Shown piece after piece: positions 28,490 to 37,234 of a stretch of 64,000 nt of DNA. This stretch comes from Leisingera aquaemixtae. Its GTDB lineage: Bacteria; Pseudomonadota; Alphaproteobacteria; Rhodobacterales; Rhodobacteraceae. Position numbers and translations under genes: made by a program. The notes beneath the pieces were generated by a model that was given only the letters and a program-made list of their open reading frames with translations, searched no databases and was not told the origin of the DNA. The first letter of the stretch is position 1, and every line of letters begins with the position of its first letter. The stretch covers positions 1-64,000 of the forward strand of contig NZ_CYSR01000022.1 in NCBI RefSeq assembly GCF_001458395.1. Direction: 5' to 3'.

Positions 28490-29185
28490 CTAGGCGGACG
28501 GCGGCGTGTCTTGCAAGACGTTTGCAAAACTCGCCTGCTTGGCGGCCAGCACCGCCTGGGTGCGGCTTTGCACGCCTAGCTTGCGCATGATGGCGGTGAT
28601 ATGGGCCTTTACCGTGGTCTCGGCGATCGACAGGTCATAGGCGATCTGTTTGTTCAGCTTGCCTTCGCAGATCAGCTGCAGGATCCGGGCCTGCTGGTTG
28701 GTCAGCTGCGACAGCCGCTGCAGGACGTCGTCGCTGCTGCCGGCGCTGTCTTCCAGCAGCACGTATCCGTCGGGCAGGAACACCTTGCCCTGGTTGATCG
28801 CCTCCACTGCCTTCTGGAACACGTCGCGCTGGCTGTGCTTGGGAATGAAGCCGTTGGCGCCGGCATGGATCACCGAGCTGACGATGCGGTTGTCGGCCAT
28901 GGAGGAGACCACCAGGATTGGGCAGTCCGTCACCTTGCGCAGGCGCAGCAGCCCGTCCAGCCCGTTGACGTCGGGCAGGTTCAGGTCCAGCACCACCAGG
29001 TCGATGCGGATTCCCCCGGCGATCATGTCGAGCGCAGCCTGCAGGGCCGGCGCAGTGTGCATGCTGCTGATCGCGGTCACCGCCTGCAAGGTCATCGCCA
29101 GAGCGTCACAGAACAGCGGGTGGTCATCCACCAGCAGCGCCGCATTGAACCCTGGGGTTTTCGGCGTGTCCGTGTGTGTCGGCAT
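28490..29185 (-). CDS. LuxR-type response regulator (ErbR/AgmR-like)
   Basis: A 231-residue response regulator. The receiver domain carries the phosphoacceptor in LVVLDLNLPDVNGL, and the C-terminal LuxR helix-turn-helix covers LTNQQARILQLICEGKLNKQ and the following helix. In Pseudomonas the NosP-NahK pair is next to ErbR (AgmR), which activates the quinoprotein alcohol dehydrogenase and pqq genes; here the regulator lies between nosP and the dehydrogenase. A TTG at 29224 would add 13 residues, but ATG 29185 is the more usual start. A copy of the regulon box lies 54 bp upstream of this start (29239-29258), suggesting autoregulation. Confidence 0.88.
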   Translation of the reverse strand: MPTHTDTPKTPGFNAALLVDDHPLFCDALAMTLQAVTAISSMHTAPALQAALDMIAGGIRIDLVVLDLNLPDVNGLDGLLRLRKVTDCPILVVSSMADNRIVSSVIHAGANGFIPKHSQRDVFQKAVEAINQGKVFLPDGYVLLEDSAGSSDDVLQRLSQLTNQQARILQLICEGKLNKQIAYDLSIAETTVKAHITAIMRKLGVQSRTQAVLAAKQASFANVLQDTPPSA

Positions 29186-29238
29186 ATCTGCACCAGAGCT
29201 GTTGTTTTCCTGCCAGCTTAGCAAGCGGGCAGCAGCAG

Positions 29239-29258
29239 CGGTATACGCCTAAAGTCGC
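29239..29258 (-). promoter_or_regulatory. Alcohol-regulon box upstream of the LuxR regulator
   Basis: Minus strand GCGACTTTAGGCGTATACCG. It shares GAC at positions 3-5 and ATACCG at the end with the boxes before exaF (31183-31202) and pqqA (40284-40303). Probable binding site of the ErbR-like regulator. Confidence 0.55.
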
Positions 29259-29267
29259 ATATGGAAG

Positions 29268-29291
29268 ACGCGCCTCCCGCAGGAGACGCGC
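29268..29291 (-). terminator. Probable terminator of the exaF-like gene
   Basis: Ten-base-pair stem ACGCGCCTCC/GGAGACGCGC read on the plus strand (29268-29277 with 29282-29291), with two wobble pairs in the minus-strand transcript and a 4-base loop. It lies 36 bp after the dehydrogenase stop and is followed by CTT only, so termination strength is uncertain. Confidence 0.5.
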
Positions 29292-29327
29292 CTGAGTTCA
29301 TTGCATTTACCTTCAGTCGGTGCGGGA

Positions 29328-31094
29328 TCAGTCCGCTTGCGCCAGTTGGCGGGGGAGGCGGAACGTCCAGACCATGCCGCCTTGGTTCAGGTAGTTGACC
29401 TTCTTGGCGACCTCGCCGCCCCACAGCGGCACCGCGCCGCCCCAGCCGGAGACGACAGAAACATACTGCACACCGTCCTGCTCCCAGGTAACCGGCTGGC
29501 CGACGATGCCGGAGCCGGTCTGGAACGACCACAGCTCCTCGCCGGTCTCGTCGTCGAAGGCGATGAAGCGGCCCTCGGGGGTGCCGGTGAACACCAGCCC
29601 GCCCGCGGTGGTCATCACCCCGGCCCAAAGCGGCGCGTCATTCTTGTATTCCCACTTGATCTCGCCGGTGTCCGGGTCGATCGCCTTCAGGCTTCCGATA
29701 TGGTCCTCGTAGTTCGGCTTGATGGTGAAGCCCGCGCCCAGGTAGGCGGCGCCCTTTTTGTAGCTGATCGGCTCGTTCCAGATATCCATGCCCCATTCGT
29801 TCGAAGGCACATAGAAGTTGCCGGTGTTCTGGGAGAACGCCATCGGCATCCAGTTCTTGCCGCCCAGGAACGACGGCGAGGCAAAGATCACCTCCCCCTT
29901 GTTGCCGTCGGCTGTATCCGCCGGGTTGCCGGGGCGGTTGTCCTCGTTGAACACCGGGCGGCCGGTCTCGTCGATGCGCTTGGCCCAGGTGATATCCTTG
30001 ACGAAGGGCGTTGCGCTGACGAACTTGCCGTCGTCGCGGTTCAGGACATAGAAGAAGCCGTTGCGGTCGGCGGTGGCGAAACGCTTGTTGCCGCTGCGGT
30101 CGGTGTAGGCGACCACCTCGTTGACGCCGTCATAATCCCAGCCCTCGCGCGGGGTGGTCTGGAAGTGCCACTTGATCTCACCGTTGGCGGGGTCGATACC
30201 GATGCGGCTGGCGGCATAGAGGTTGTCGCCCGCGTTGCCCTCGACCGGGGCGCCGGCGTTGCGCAGGTGGCTGTTCCAGGGCGCCGGGTTGCCCGCGCCG
30301 AAGACCAGCGTGTCGGTCTCCGCATCATAGGAGCCGCCGAGCCAGGTGGCGCCGCCGCCGGTCTTCCACATATCGCCCGGCCAGGTGGCATTCAGGGTGC
30401 CGGTCATGGTGCTGTCCTCACCCTTGAAGGTGCCCATGTGGCCCTCGATCACCGGCCGGGTCCAGACCAACTCGCCGGTTTCTGCGTCGCGCGCCTGCAC
30501 CTCGCCGACAATACCGAACTCGCCGCCGGAATTGCCGGTGATCACCAGCCCGTTGACGATCAGCGGTGCTGCGGTCATCGAATAGCCGGCCTTGTAGTCG
30601 GCCACCTTCTTGCGCCATTTCACGTCGCCGGTCTTGAGGTCCAGCGCCACGATGCGGGCGTCCAGCGTGCCGAAATAGAAGGTGTCGCCATAAATCGCAC
30701 CGCCGCGGTTCACCACGTCGCAGCAGGGCAGGATGCCTTCGGGCAGCCGGGCGTCGTACTGCCAGATCTCGCGGCCGGTCTCGACGTCGATGGCATAGAC
30801 CCGGCTGTAGGAGCCGGTGATATACATGATGCCGTCATAGATCAGCGGCTGGGTTTCCTGGCCGCGCTGCTTTTCGCCGCCGAGGCTGAAGGCCCAGGCG
30901 GGCACCAGGTTTGCGACGTTGTCCTTGTTCAGGGTATCGAGCGGGCTGTAGCGCTGCAGGTGCCGCCCCATCCCGTTGGTCACCACCTGGGTGGTGGTTG
31001 TCTGGTCATTCTTGAGATCGTCCTCGGTGACCCCGGCGTGGCTGACGCCCGCCATCATGGTCCCTGCGGCGACCGCCGCGATAAAGCGGTTCAT
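29328..31094 (-). CDS. exaF: PQQ-dependent alcohol dehydrogenase, lanthanide-type (ExaF/PedH-like)
   Basis: A 588-residue periplasmic quinoprotein. Residues 1-20 are a Sec signal ([20 protein letters not shown]). The eight-bladed propeller has PQQ-enzyme repeats such as [14 protein letters not shown] and [10 protein letters not shown]. The adjacent-cysteine disulfide is [10 protein letters not shown] (Cys124-125). The catalytic Asp is in [10 protein letters not shown] (Asp320), and Asp322 two residues later is the extra metal ligand that marks lanthanide-dependent enzymes; calcium types carry Ala or Ser there. [12 protein letters not shown] is typical of the ethanol-oxidising ExaA/ExaF group. 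Start 31094 has GGGAGGAAG upstream. Electrons should pass to the PedF-like cytochrome. Substrate: primary alcohols, exact range unknown. Confidence 0.92.
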   Translation of the reverse strand: MNRFIAAVAAGTMMAGVSHAGVTEDDLKNDQTTTTQVVTNGMGRHLQRYSPLDTLNKDNVANLVPAWAFSLGGEKQRGQETQPLIYDGIMYITGSYSRVYAIDVETGREIWQYDARLPEGILPCCDVVNRGGAIYGDTFYFGTLDARIVALDLKTGDVKWRKKVADYKAGYSMTAAPLIVNGLVITGNSGGEFGIVGEVQARDAETGELVWTRPVIEGHMGTFKGEDSTMTGTLNATWPGDMWKTGGGATWLGGSYDAETDTLVFGAGNPAPWNSHLRNAGAPVEGNAGDNLYAASRIGIDPANGEIKWHFQTTPREGWDYDGVNEVVAYTDRSGNKRFATADRNGFFYVLNRDDGKFVSATPFVKDITWAKRIDETGRPVFNEDNRPGNPADTADGNKGEVIFASPSFLGGKNWMPMAFSQNTGNFYVPSNEWGMDIWNEPISYKKGAAYLGAGFTIKPNYEDHIGSLKAIDPDTGEIKWEYKNDAPLWAGVMTTAGGLVFTGTPEGRFIAFDDETGEELWSFQTGSGIVGQPVTWEQDGVQYVSVVSGWGGAVPLWGGEVAKKVNYLNQGGMVWTFRLPRQLAQAD

Positions 31095-31182
31095 TGGCTT
31101 CCTCCCTTTCGTTTGATCCTCAACAGCCACGGCCCGGTGCGGGCTGCCGGCTTGCCACAGTATTCAGCGCGCACCGGGCGGG

Positions 31183-31202
31183 CGGTATTGCACAATGGTC
31201 GT
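31183..31202 (-). promoter_or_regulatory. Alcohol-regulon box upstream of exaF
   Basis: Minus strand ACGACCATTGTGCAATACCG, 89 bp before the exaF start. It matches the pqqA box in 15 of 20 positions. Probable activator site. Confidence 0.6.
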
Positions 31203-31306
31203 ACGCGGGCGGCAGCCGGGGCGGGACGGCGGCGCAACGCGGCAGCGCCCGGCGCCTTGCGGCCCGGGTTTGCGGTGCATTTGCATACGGCGCGGTCAGG
31301 GGCCGC

Positions 31307-32107
31307 TCAGCCCGGTTTCCCAGCCTTGCGGATCAGCCCGCGCTCAGGGTCGTAGCCCCAGACTGCCAGCCCCAGCCAGACCAGCCCCGACAGCAGCACC
31401 CAGGCCAGCGCGGCGGCGTTCAGCTGCTGATAGAGCGCAAAGCGGATCAGCTCCACCGCCTGGCTGAAGGGGTTCACGGCACAGATGTCGCGCAGCAGCG
31501 CCGAGCTTTCGGCCATCTTCCACAGCGGGTAAAGCGCGGTGGAGAGAAAAAACATCGGGAAGATCACGAAATTCATCACCCCGGCAAAGTTCTCCAGCTG
31601 GCGGATCACCGAGGACAGCGCCAGCCCCAGCGCCCCCAGCATCAGCCCGGCGGGGACCAGGGCGGGCAGCAGTGCGGCATAACCGCCCCAGCTGAAGCGG
31701 ATGCCGAACAGCGCTGCCAGTCCCAGGAACACGTAGACCTGCAGGATCGAGATTGCGGTGCTGGCCAGCAGGCGGCAGACCAGCAGCCACCAGCGAGGCA
31801 GCGGGCTGGTCAGCAGCAGCCGCATTGAGCCCATCTCCCGGTCATAAACCATCGACAGCGAGCTTTGCATGCCGTTGAACAGCAGGATCATGCCGCACAG
31901 ACCCGGCACGATATAGACCTCGTAAGTGGTGTAGGTGGCATAGGGCGGGGTGATCGACAGTCCAAGCGCGGCGCGGAAACCGGCGGCAAAAACCACCAGC
32001 CACAGCATCGGCCGCACCAGCGCCGCGACAAAGCGGCCGCGCTGGCCGATGAACCGCAGCGCCTCGCGCTGTGTGATTGCCGTCAGGGCGGCCAGCCAGT
32101 CCATCAT
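31307..32107 (-). CDS. ABC transporter permease, PQQ alcohol-dehydrogenase-associated (PedC-like)
   Basis: A 266-residue ABC-2 type permease with about six membrane helices (PMLWLVVFAAGFRAALG, ILQVYVFLGLAALFG, AALAWVLLSGLVWLGLAVWG). It overlaps the upstream ATPase gene by 4 bp and is the last gene of a five-gene minus-strand operon whose composition equals that of the ped/exa-linked ABC systems. In Pseudomonas putida the PedABC transporter is needed for growth on phenylethanol, but whether it imports substrate, exports a product or handles a metal carrier is not settled. Confidence 0.88.
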   Translation of the reverse strand: MMDWLAALTAITQREALRFIGQRGRFVAALVRPMLWLVVFAAGFRAALGLSITPPYATYTTYEVYIVPGLCGMILLFNGMQSSLSMVYDREMGSMRLLLTSPLPRWWLLVCRLLASTAISILQVYVFLGLAALFGIRFSWGGYAALLPALVPAGLMLGALGLALSSVIRQLENFAGVMNFVIFPMFFLSTALYPLWKMAESSALLRDICAVNPFSQAVELIRFALYQQLNAAALAWVLLSGLVWLGLAVWGYDPERGLIRKAGKPG

Positions 32108-32823
32108 GCCGCCTCTCCCGTCAGCCTGAGAAAGTGATCCGCCAGCCCCAGCCCGCCGCGCAGCTGCCGGGCGGTGCCGTCCTCAGTCAGCCTGCCGCGG
32201 TGCAGGATCAGCAGCTGGTCGGCGTCGTCAATTTCGTCGGTCAGATGGGTGGCCCAAAGCACCGTCAGCCCCTTGCGCCGGGACAGGTCATGCACATGGG
32301 CGGTGATCGCGCGCCGGGTCGCCGCATCCAGCCCCACCGTTGGCTCATCCAGCAGCAAAACCTTGGGGTGGTGGATCAGGCTGCGGGCAATCTCCAGCCG
32401 GCGGCGGTGGCCGCCATTGAGGTCGCGCACCCTCTCGCCCAGCCGGCCGCGCATCTCCAGCCGCTCCAGCGCGGCCTCGATCCGGGCTTGCGCCCTGGCG
32501 CCGCGCAGCCCGTGCAGGGCCGCGAAATAGCTGAGGTTGCACTGCACCGTCAGGTCCAGGTCCAGTGTCGGCTGCTGGAACACCACCCCCATCTGCCGCA
32601 GCGCCTGGCGCGGGGCGCGGGCCATGTCGTGGCCTGCAATCCCGATCCTGCCCTGCGGCGCGGCGAACAGCCGGGTGAGCAGCGCAAACAGCGTCGACTT
32701 GCCCGCGCCGTTGGGGCCGAGCAGGGCGCAGAAGGTGCCGGGCTCAACCCGGAAGCTGACCCGGTCCAGCGCCTGCCGGGCACCGTAGGCATAGCTCAGG
32801 TTTTCCACCCGCAGCCCGGTCAT
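32104..32823 (-). CDS. ABC transporter ATP-binding protein, PQQ alcohol-dehydrogenase-associated
   Basis: A 239-residue ATPase. Walker A is LGPNGAGKST near residue 40, the Q-loop VVFQQPTLD, the signature LNGGHRRRLEIARSL (divergent from LSGGQ), Walker B VLLLDEPTVGLDA, and the H-loop LWATHLTDE. It overlaps the genes on both sides by 4 bp. The NGGHRRR signature is seen in the PQQ-associated subfamily. It energises the PedC-like permease. The overlaps on both sides point to production of a complete complex from one mRNA. Confidence 0.9.
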   Translation of the reverse strand: MTGLRVENLSYAYGARQALDRVSFRVEPGTFCALLGPNGAGKSTLFALLTRLFAAPQGRIGIAGHDMARAPRQALRQMGVVFQQPTLDLDLTVQCNLSYFAALHGLRGARAQARIEAALERLEMRGRLGERVRDLNGGHRRRLEIARSLIHHPKVLLLDEPTVGLDAATRRAITAHVHDLSRRKGLTVLWATHLTDEIDDADQLLILHRGRLTEDGTARQLRGGLGLADHFLRLTGEAA

Positions 32824-33278
32824 TGGATGGTGATCTCCAGCCGCTGGGTATCGCCGGTGGAGCCGGGCACCTTGAGATGGTATTTCCCAGGCTTCAGCGC
32901 GATGAAGCCGATCTCCATCTCGCCCGCCTCGTCGAATTCGATACTGTCGAGTCCCAGCGGGCGGATCTCAAGGCCCTCCACCACGATCTCGTCGATCCAA
33001 ACCGCGCGGAAGAACTCCGCGCCCGTCAGCGCCAGCTCCTGGCTGCCGTCGCCCTGGATCTCGAACTCGTAATAGGTGCCGGATTTCAGCACCCAGGGCG
33101 CCTCGGCCAGCGGCATCCCCGCCGACAGGGTGATGGGCGGCAAGTCCTCCTTGTTGCTGGCGGACAGCAGCCCGGCGAGGCCGAGGCCGGCCTTGCCCGG
33201 ATCATCATCGTCACCAGCCAGGGCGACTGCGGGCAGCGCCAGGCACAGCGCCACGGCAAAAAGGCGGGAGTTCAGCAT
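32820..33278 (-). CDS. Hypothetical periplasmic protein of the ped-type operon
   Basis: A 152-residue protein with a Sec signal peptide (about 1-21, ending ALA) followed by an Asp-rich start GDDDDPG. The rest is predicted mostly beta-stranded (GTYYEFEIQGDGSQELALTG, LKPGKYHLKVPG) and ends in a strand like those of small cupredoxin-type sandwiches, but no Cys/His/Met copper site is visible. It sits between the beta-propeller protein and the ATPase, overlapping the latter by 4 bp. It is probably a periplasmic accessory of the ABC system; no function is known to me. Confidence 0.8.
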   Translation of the reverse strand: MLNSRLFAVALCLALPAVALAGDDDDPGKAGLGLAGLLSASNKEDLPPITLSAGMPLAEAPWVLKSGTYYEFEIQGDGSQELALTGAEFFRAVWIDEIVVEGLEIRPLGLDSIEFDEAGEMEIGFIALKPGKYHLKVPGSTGDTQRLEITIQ

Positions 33279-33327
33279 CGGAGATCCTCCTGTCTGGATG
33301 CGCCGCGCCGCCGGGGCGCGGCAGGTC

Positions 33328-34302
33328 TCAGGGGCGCAGCGCCGCGCCCCAGGGAAAACGGCCGACCTTGATCGACTTCAGCGCCTGGCGCTTGGCGGTG
33401 TCGATCACGGTCACATCGCCGGACACGCCGTTGGTGGTGAACAGCAGCGACTTGTCGGGGGAAAACGCCATGTGCCAGACCCGGCGGCCAACCAGGATGT
33501 AATCCTCCACCTCCAGCGTCTCCGCATTGACCACCGCCACATGGTTGGAAGGACCCAGCGCCACAAAGGCGGTCTTTTCATCTTCGGTGAAGGCAAACCC
33601 CACCGGCTGCACGCGGTCGGGGTGCACGCCTTTGACAGCAAAGGCGATCTTGCCGGTCTCGGTCTGGGTGGCGGTGTCAAAGACGGTGATGGTGCCGCCA
33701 ATCTCGGAAGAGACCCACAGCGCGCTGCCGCCGGCGGTGAATTCGGCGTGGCGGGGCCGGGCGTCGACCAGCGTGTTGGCAAACAGCTGTTGCGTTTCCG
33801 TGTCGATCCAATGCGCCATGTTGGTGGTCTCGGAAGTGGTGATGGCGATCCTGCCATCTGGCGAGACGGCCATGCCCTCGGGCTCGATCCCGACGTTGAT
33901 CTGGGCGACCACCTTGCGGGTTTCCGTGTCGACCACTGTGGTCACGGCGTCGTCCTCGTTCGCGATGTAAAGATGCCGGCCGTCGGGATGCAGCACGAAC
34001 TGCTCGGGATCCTCGCCCGAGGGCAGCTCGTGCAGGATCTCGCCGGTGGCGGCATCCAGAACTTGAACCGTGTCGCTGTCGGAGGCGCAGACGTAGACCC
34101 GCGAGAAATCCTTGGAAAAGGTGATCCCGCGCGGCCGCTCCCCGGTTGCGATTGTGCGGACCACCTCCAATGTGGCGATGTCGATCACGCTGATGGTGTC
34201 GTCCTTCTCGTTGGTGACCCAGATTTCCTGGGCATCAAGGGGTGCGGTGGCCAGCAGCGCCGGCAAGGCCAGCGCGGCGAGGGGTTTTGCAGAAAATGTC
34301 AT
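33328..34302 (-). CDS. PQQ-catabolism-associated YVTN beta-propeller protein
   Basis: A 324-residue secreted protein. A signal peptide of about 24 residues ends at DAQE. Seven-blade YVTN-type repeats follow (IWVTNEKDDTISVIDIATLE, VYVCASDSDTVQVLDAATGE, LYIANEDDAVTTVVDTETRK). Such proteins are regular members of quinoprotein alcohol-dehydrogenase clusters together with the ABC components on either side. Role unknown; the propeller could scaffold other periplasmic proteins or bind a ligand. The start overlaps the stop of the binding-protein gene. Confidence 0.9.
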   Translation of the reverse strand: MTFSAKPLAALALPALLATAPLDAQEIWVTNEKDDTISVIDIATLEVVRTIATGERPRGITFSKDFSRVYVCASDSDTVQVLDAATGEILHELPSGEDPEQFVLHPDGRHLYIANEDDAVTTVVDTETRKVVAQINVGIEPEGMAVSPDGRIAITTSETTNMAHWIDTETQQLFANTLVDARPRHAEFTAGGSALWVSSEIGGTITVFDTATQTETGKIAFAVKGVHPDRVQPVGFAFTEDEKTAFVALGPSNHVAVVNAETLEVEDYILVGRRVWHMAFSPDKSLLFTTNGVSGDVTVIDTAKRQALKSIKVGRFPWGAALRP

Positions 34303-35459
34303 TGGAAGGCTCCGCAGCGGCTTTCGGGTTCATCAAGGCCCAGGGTGTCAAGTTCGCTGTGCTGGTGCAGGAAACCGGGCAAGGGTGCCTGCGCTGCCAG
34401 CGCGCGGGGAGTGGCAAGCGGGATCGGCTGGCGCAGCTGACCGTTCCAGCTGCGGTAACTGAGCGGGCGGCCCTTGAAACCCGCCAGCTCGAACGCGTCC
34501 GACAGCAGGTATTGGCGCAGGACGTCCGCGTCGGCTGAGCCGGTGCGGGTCACAGCCTCGCCGATGCTGCGCACCGCGGCCCAGGCGGCGTAGTCCCGCG
34601 CCAGCATCTTGCGCCCGGCCAGATCGTGGAACCGCGATTGCAGCTGCGCGGCGCCCCATTGCTCGACCACCGGCGCCCAAGCGGTTGGCACCAGGCCCTC
34701 GGAGCCGGCAACCGGCCGCGGCAACCAGGTGTTGTATGGAAGGTATCGGGCGAAATCCTGCAACTCGTCGGCGACCAGCAGCAGGTCATGGCGGCCCAGT
34801 CCCTGCGACAGCAAGGGCACCTCCTGGGCGGCGTTGCGGCGCATGTCGGCGCCATAGTCCCAGGTCTGCTCAGCGGCGATTTCCAGCCCGAACTTGGCGG
34901 CGCTCTGGCGCAGGGCAGCGGCAAAGGCCTGGTCCTGCGGGTGGCTGCCGGAGATCAGCGCGAGGCCGGTCCAGCGCTTGGTCAGCGCAAACTGCATCAG
35001 CGCATCGCTGCGCATCAGGTCCGAGGGCAGAGTGTGCAAGAGGTTGCGGCGGCAGTCGCCGCTGCGCAGGCCGGTGTCCGGGCTGGCGGTGTTGAACAGC
35101 AGCGCTTCCTCCGCCTCCGGCAGGGCGGCGGCAGCCAGCAGCGCCGGCTTGGGCGCATCGAGGATCAGCAGCGCGCTGCGGCTCAGCGCCGCGCGCGCCG
35201 CCGCGGCAAAATCGCCGCCCGGCGGTACCGCCACCGTCTCCAGGCTGTAGCTGTGGCCAAGGAAGCTGCCGGTGGTCCGGTTGTCGGCCAGCCCCAGCCG
35301 GGCGCCGGTTTCGCCCAGGTCCGCGGGCTGCGGGTCGAGATTGGAAAGGGTGGGGGGCTGCTGTTCCTGCTGCTTCAGGTAGATGACCGGCACCTCAAGC
35401 CCGGCGGCGGCAAGGGCGGCGGGGCAAAGGGCCATCAGGAGTGTGATCAGGAAGCGCAT
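34299..35459 (-). CDS. ABC transporter substrate-binding protein, PQQ alcohol-dehydrogenase system
   Basis: A 386-residue periplasmic protein of the branched-chain-amino-acid-binding (type I) fold. The signal peptide is MRFLITLLMALCPAALA. SHPQDQAFAAALRQSAAKFG and LAFDT-like hinge regions (LLFNTASPDTGLRSGDC) match the binding proteins of ped-type ABC systems. It is the first gene of the five-gene operon. The start at 35459 gives a proper signal peptide; earlier in-frame starts would precede it with a non-signal stretch. A regulon box lies at 35515-35534. Ligand unknown. Confidence 0.85.
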   Translation of the reverse strand: MRFLITLLMALCPAALAAAGLEVPVIYLKQQEQQPPTLSNLDPQPADLGETGARLGLADNRTTGSFLGHSYSLETVAVPPGGDFAAAARAALSRSALLILDAPKPALLAAAALPEAEEALLFNTASPDTGLRSGDCRRNLLHTLPSDLMRSDALMQFALTKRWTGLALISGSHPQDQAFAAALRQSAAKFGLEIAAEQTWDYGADMRRNAAQEVPLLSQGLGRHDLLLVADELQDFARYLPYNTWLPRPVAGSEGLVPTAWAPVVEQWGAAQLQSRFHDLAGRKMLARDYAAWAAVRSIGEAVTRTGSADADVLRQYLLSDAFELAGFKGRPLSYRSWNGQLRQPIPLATPRALAAQAPLPGFLHQHSELDTLGLDEPESRCGAFQ

Positions 35460-35514
35460 GGGGGCACCCGGTTCTGGCTGCATGGGCCGAGCGTACTGCC
35501 GCCCAGAGGCCCGC

Positions 35515-35534
35515 TGCCATTGGACCAAGGTCGT
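35515..35534 (-). promoter_or_regulatory. Alcohol-regulon box in the ABC operon/pedF divergent promoter
   Basis: Minus strand ACGACCTTGGTCCAATGGCA, 56 bp before the ABC operon start. It is nearly identical to the box before the NosR-like gene (40253-40272, 17 of 20). A weaker related sequence CAACTTAAGTCGCGTATCGG (35555-35574) points toward pedF. Confidence 0.55.
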
Positions 35535-35629
35535 AGGCCGCCTGCGCGGTTCTCCAACTTAAGTCGCGTATCGGGGCAGGGGCCGGGCTGGCTATGCTTT
35601 CGGCAAGCACAAACTTACGGGAGGAACTC

Positions 35630-36307
35630 ATGTTCAAATTGCCTTTTGCGGCCCTCGGGCTCGCGGCTCTTGCCACAGCGGCGCTTGCCCACGGAGACGT
35701 CGCGCCGCAGCCGGTGAATACCGATGCCCTGCCCGATGTGGGCGAGGAATGGCTGACAGAAAATCCCTATCGCGGCCAGGAGGCGGAGGTCTGGCAGGCG
35801 GCGATTGACATTGGCGGCAGCGGCTACACCCAGAACTGCGCCCGCTGCCACGGGCTGGGCGGCGTTTCTGGCGGGCTGGCGCCTGACCTGCGTTACCTGG
35901 AGGCGGAGGAGATGGGCGACGAGTGGTTCGTCGAACGCTTCCGCACCGGTTACACCCAGAACGGCATCACCAAAATGCCCGCCTTCGGGGAGCTGCTGGG
36001 CCAGAAGGCCGCCTGGGCGATACGCACTTATCTGGAAACCCGGCCCGATGATGGCGCTCTGGACGAGGCCACCGGCCGGCTGCTGGAGATCCGCGACGAA
36101 CTGACGTCCCTGGCCAGCGGCGGCGGCGGTGATGCGGCGGCGCTGCAGGCAGAGCTTTCGGAAATCGCGGAGGGTGTCGAAACCGGCTCCGGCGCCCCGG
36201 TCGCTGACAGCGCGGCCTACCGGGCGGCAAGCCTGATCGGCGGCGCGCAGCCGGACTTTGCCGGGGCTGCGGAGGCCCTGACTGTCGGCCTCTCGGCGGC
36301 GCATTAG
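35630..36307 (+). CDS. pedF: Cytochrome c-550, PedF-like
   Basis: A 225-residue periplasmic c-type cytochrome. Signal peptide residues 1-21 end at ALAHG. One heme-binding CxxCH motif is in NCARCHGLGG near residue 80, and the axial methionine is probably in GITKMPAFGELLG. The C-terminal 80 residues are an Ala/Glu/Gly-rich tail. Cytochromes of this type accept electrons from ethanol-oxidising quinoproteins. The start 35630 has CGGGAGGAA upstream. It is divergent from the ABC operon and followed after 18 bp by a XoxJ-like gene. Confidence 0.88.
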   Translation: MFKLPFAALGLAALATAALAHGDVAPQPVNTDALPDVGEEWLTENPYRGQEAEVWQAAIDIGGSGYTQNCARCHGLGGVSGGLAPDLRYLEAEEMGDEWFVERFRTGYTQNGITKMPAFGELLGQKAAWAIRTYLETRPDDGALDEATGRLLEIRDELTSLASGGGGDAAALQAELSEIAEGVETGSGAPVADSAAYRAASLIGGAQPDFAGAAEALTVGLSAAH

Positions 36308-36325
36308 GGCGGAGGGCGGCGGCAC

Positions 36326-37228
36326 ATGAGACAGCAACTGGCCGGTTTCCTTACGATTGCGGCGCTGGCCTGCGGCTGGGCGCAGGCCGGGCAGACCCGC
36401 TGTGCGGACCACGTGCCGCAGCCCAAGCCGCAGAACGCCTCGCGCGACATTGTCGGGCAGGACTTGGAGGCCATCCTTGAGCGCGGCTTCATCACCTTTG
36501 CGGCCTATGAGGAGTTTTCCCCCTGGTCCTACGAGGAGGCGGGCCGCATCAAAGGCGCCGACATCGACCTCGCCCGGCTGATTGCTGCGGAGCTGGGGGT
36601 CGAGGCCCGGTTCACCCTGGTCGCGGCGGGCGAAAATCTGGACGCGGACCTGCGCAACTGGATCTGGAAAGGACCGGTCGTGGGCGGCAGCGTTGCCAAC
36701 GTCATGCTGCATGTGCCCTATGACAGCGAATTTGCCTGCCGGGTCGAACAGGTTGTGTTCACCGGCCAGTACCACGTCGAGGAGGTCGCCATCGCCTACC
36801 GCCGCGACGCCTATCCCGAAGACCCGCCACTGCCCGCCTATTTCCGCTTCGACAGCGTCGCGGTGGAGAATGATTCCATCGCCGACTTCTACCTTTCAGC
36901 CTTTCCCGGCGGCCAGCTGAGCGGCAATATCCGCCGTTACCCGACGGCGGCGGCGGCAATGGCAGGCCTGGACCGGGCCGAAACCAAGGCCGCGATGGGG
37001 CCGCTGGCGCAGCTGGAGGCCGGGCTGACCGCGCAGACCGCCGTCCACACGCCGCCTTTGCCCGGCTTCTCCGCGGGCACCTGGACCGCCGGGGTGGCGG
37101 TGCATTTTTCCTACCGCCCGCTGGCCTATGCGGTAGAAGATGCCATTGCCGCCGCGCTGCAGGATGGCCGGATTGCCGCCATCTTTGCGGCCCACGGCCT
37201 CAGCCACCGTCCGCCTGAGCTGCGCTGA
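36326..37228 (+). CDS. xoxJ: Quinoprotein-associated periplasmic binding protein (MoxJ/XoxJ-like)
   Basis: A 300-residue secreted protein with a family-3 solute-binding fold. The signal peptide ends near AQAG. KGADIDLARLIAAELGVEAR and the WIWKGPVVGGSVANVMLHVP segment are typical of the MoxJ-like proteins linked to methanol and lanthanide dehydrogenases, in which the protein helps to activate the apo-enzyme. No ABC permease of the matching class is adjacent, which supports a chaperone role over transport. It forms a two-gene unit with pedF. Function by analogy with XoxJ; not proven for ethanol-type enzymes. Confidence 0.87.
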   Translation: MRQQLAGFLTIAALACGWAQAGQTRCADHVPQPKPQNASRDIVGQDLEAILERGFITFAAYEEFSPWSYEEAGRIKGADIDLARLIAAELGVEARFTLVAAGENLDADLRNWIWKGPVVGGSVANVMLHVPYDSEFACRVEQVVFTGQYHVEEVAIAYRRDAYPEDPPLPAYFRFDSVAVENDSIADFYLSAFPGGQLSGNIRRYPTAAAAMAGLDRAETKAAMGPLAQLEAGLTAQTAVHTPPLPGFSAGTWTAGVAVHFSYRPLAYAVEDAIAAALQDGRIAAIFAAHGLSHRPPELR

Positions 37229-37234
37229 TCCTTC

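Noticed and set aside
29301-31355. A 684-codon plus-strand frame opposite exaF
   Set aside because: Mirror frame of a quinoprotein with signal peptide, propeller repeats and catalytic residues on the minus strand.
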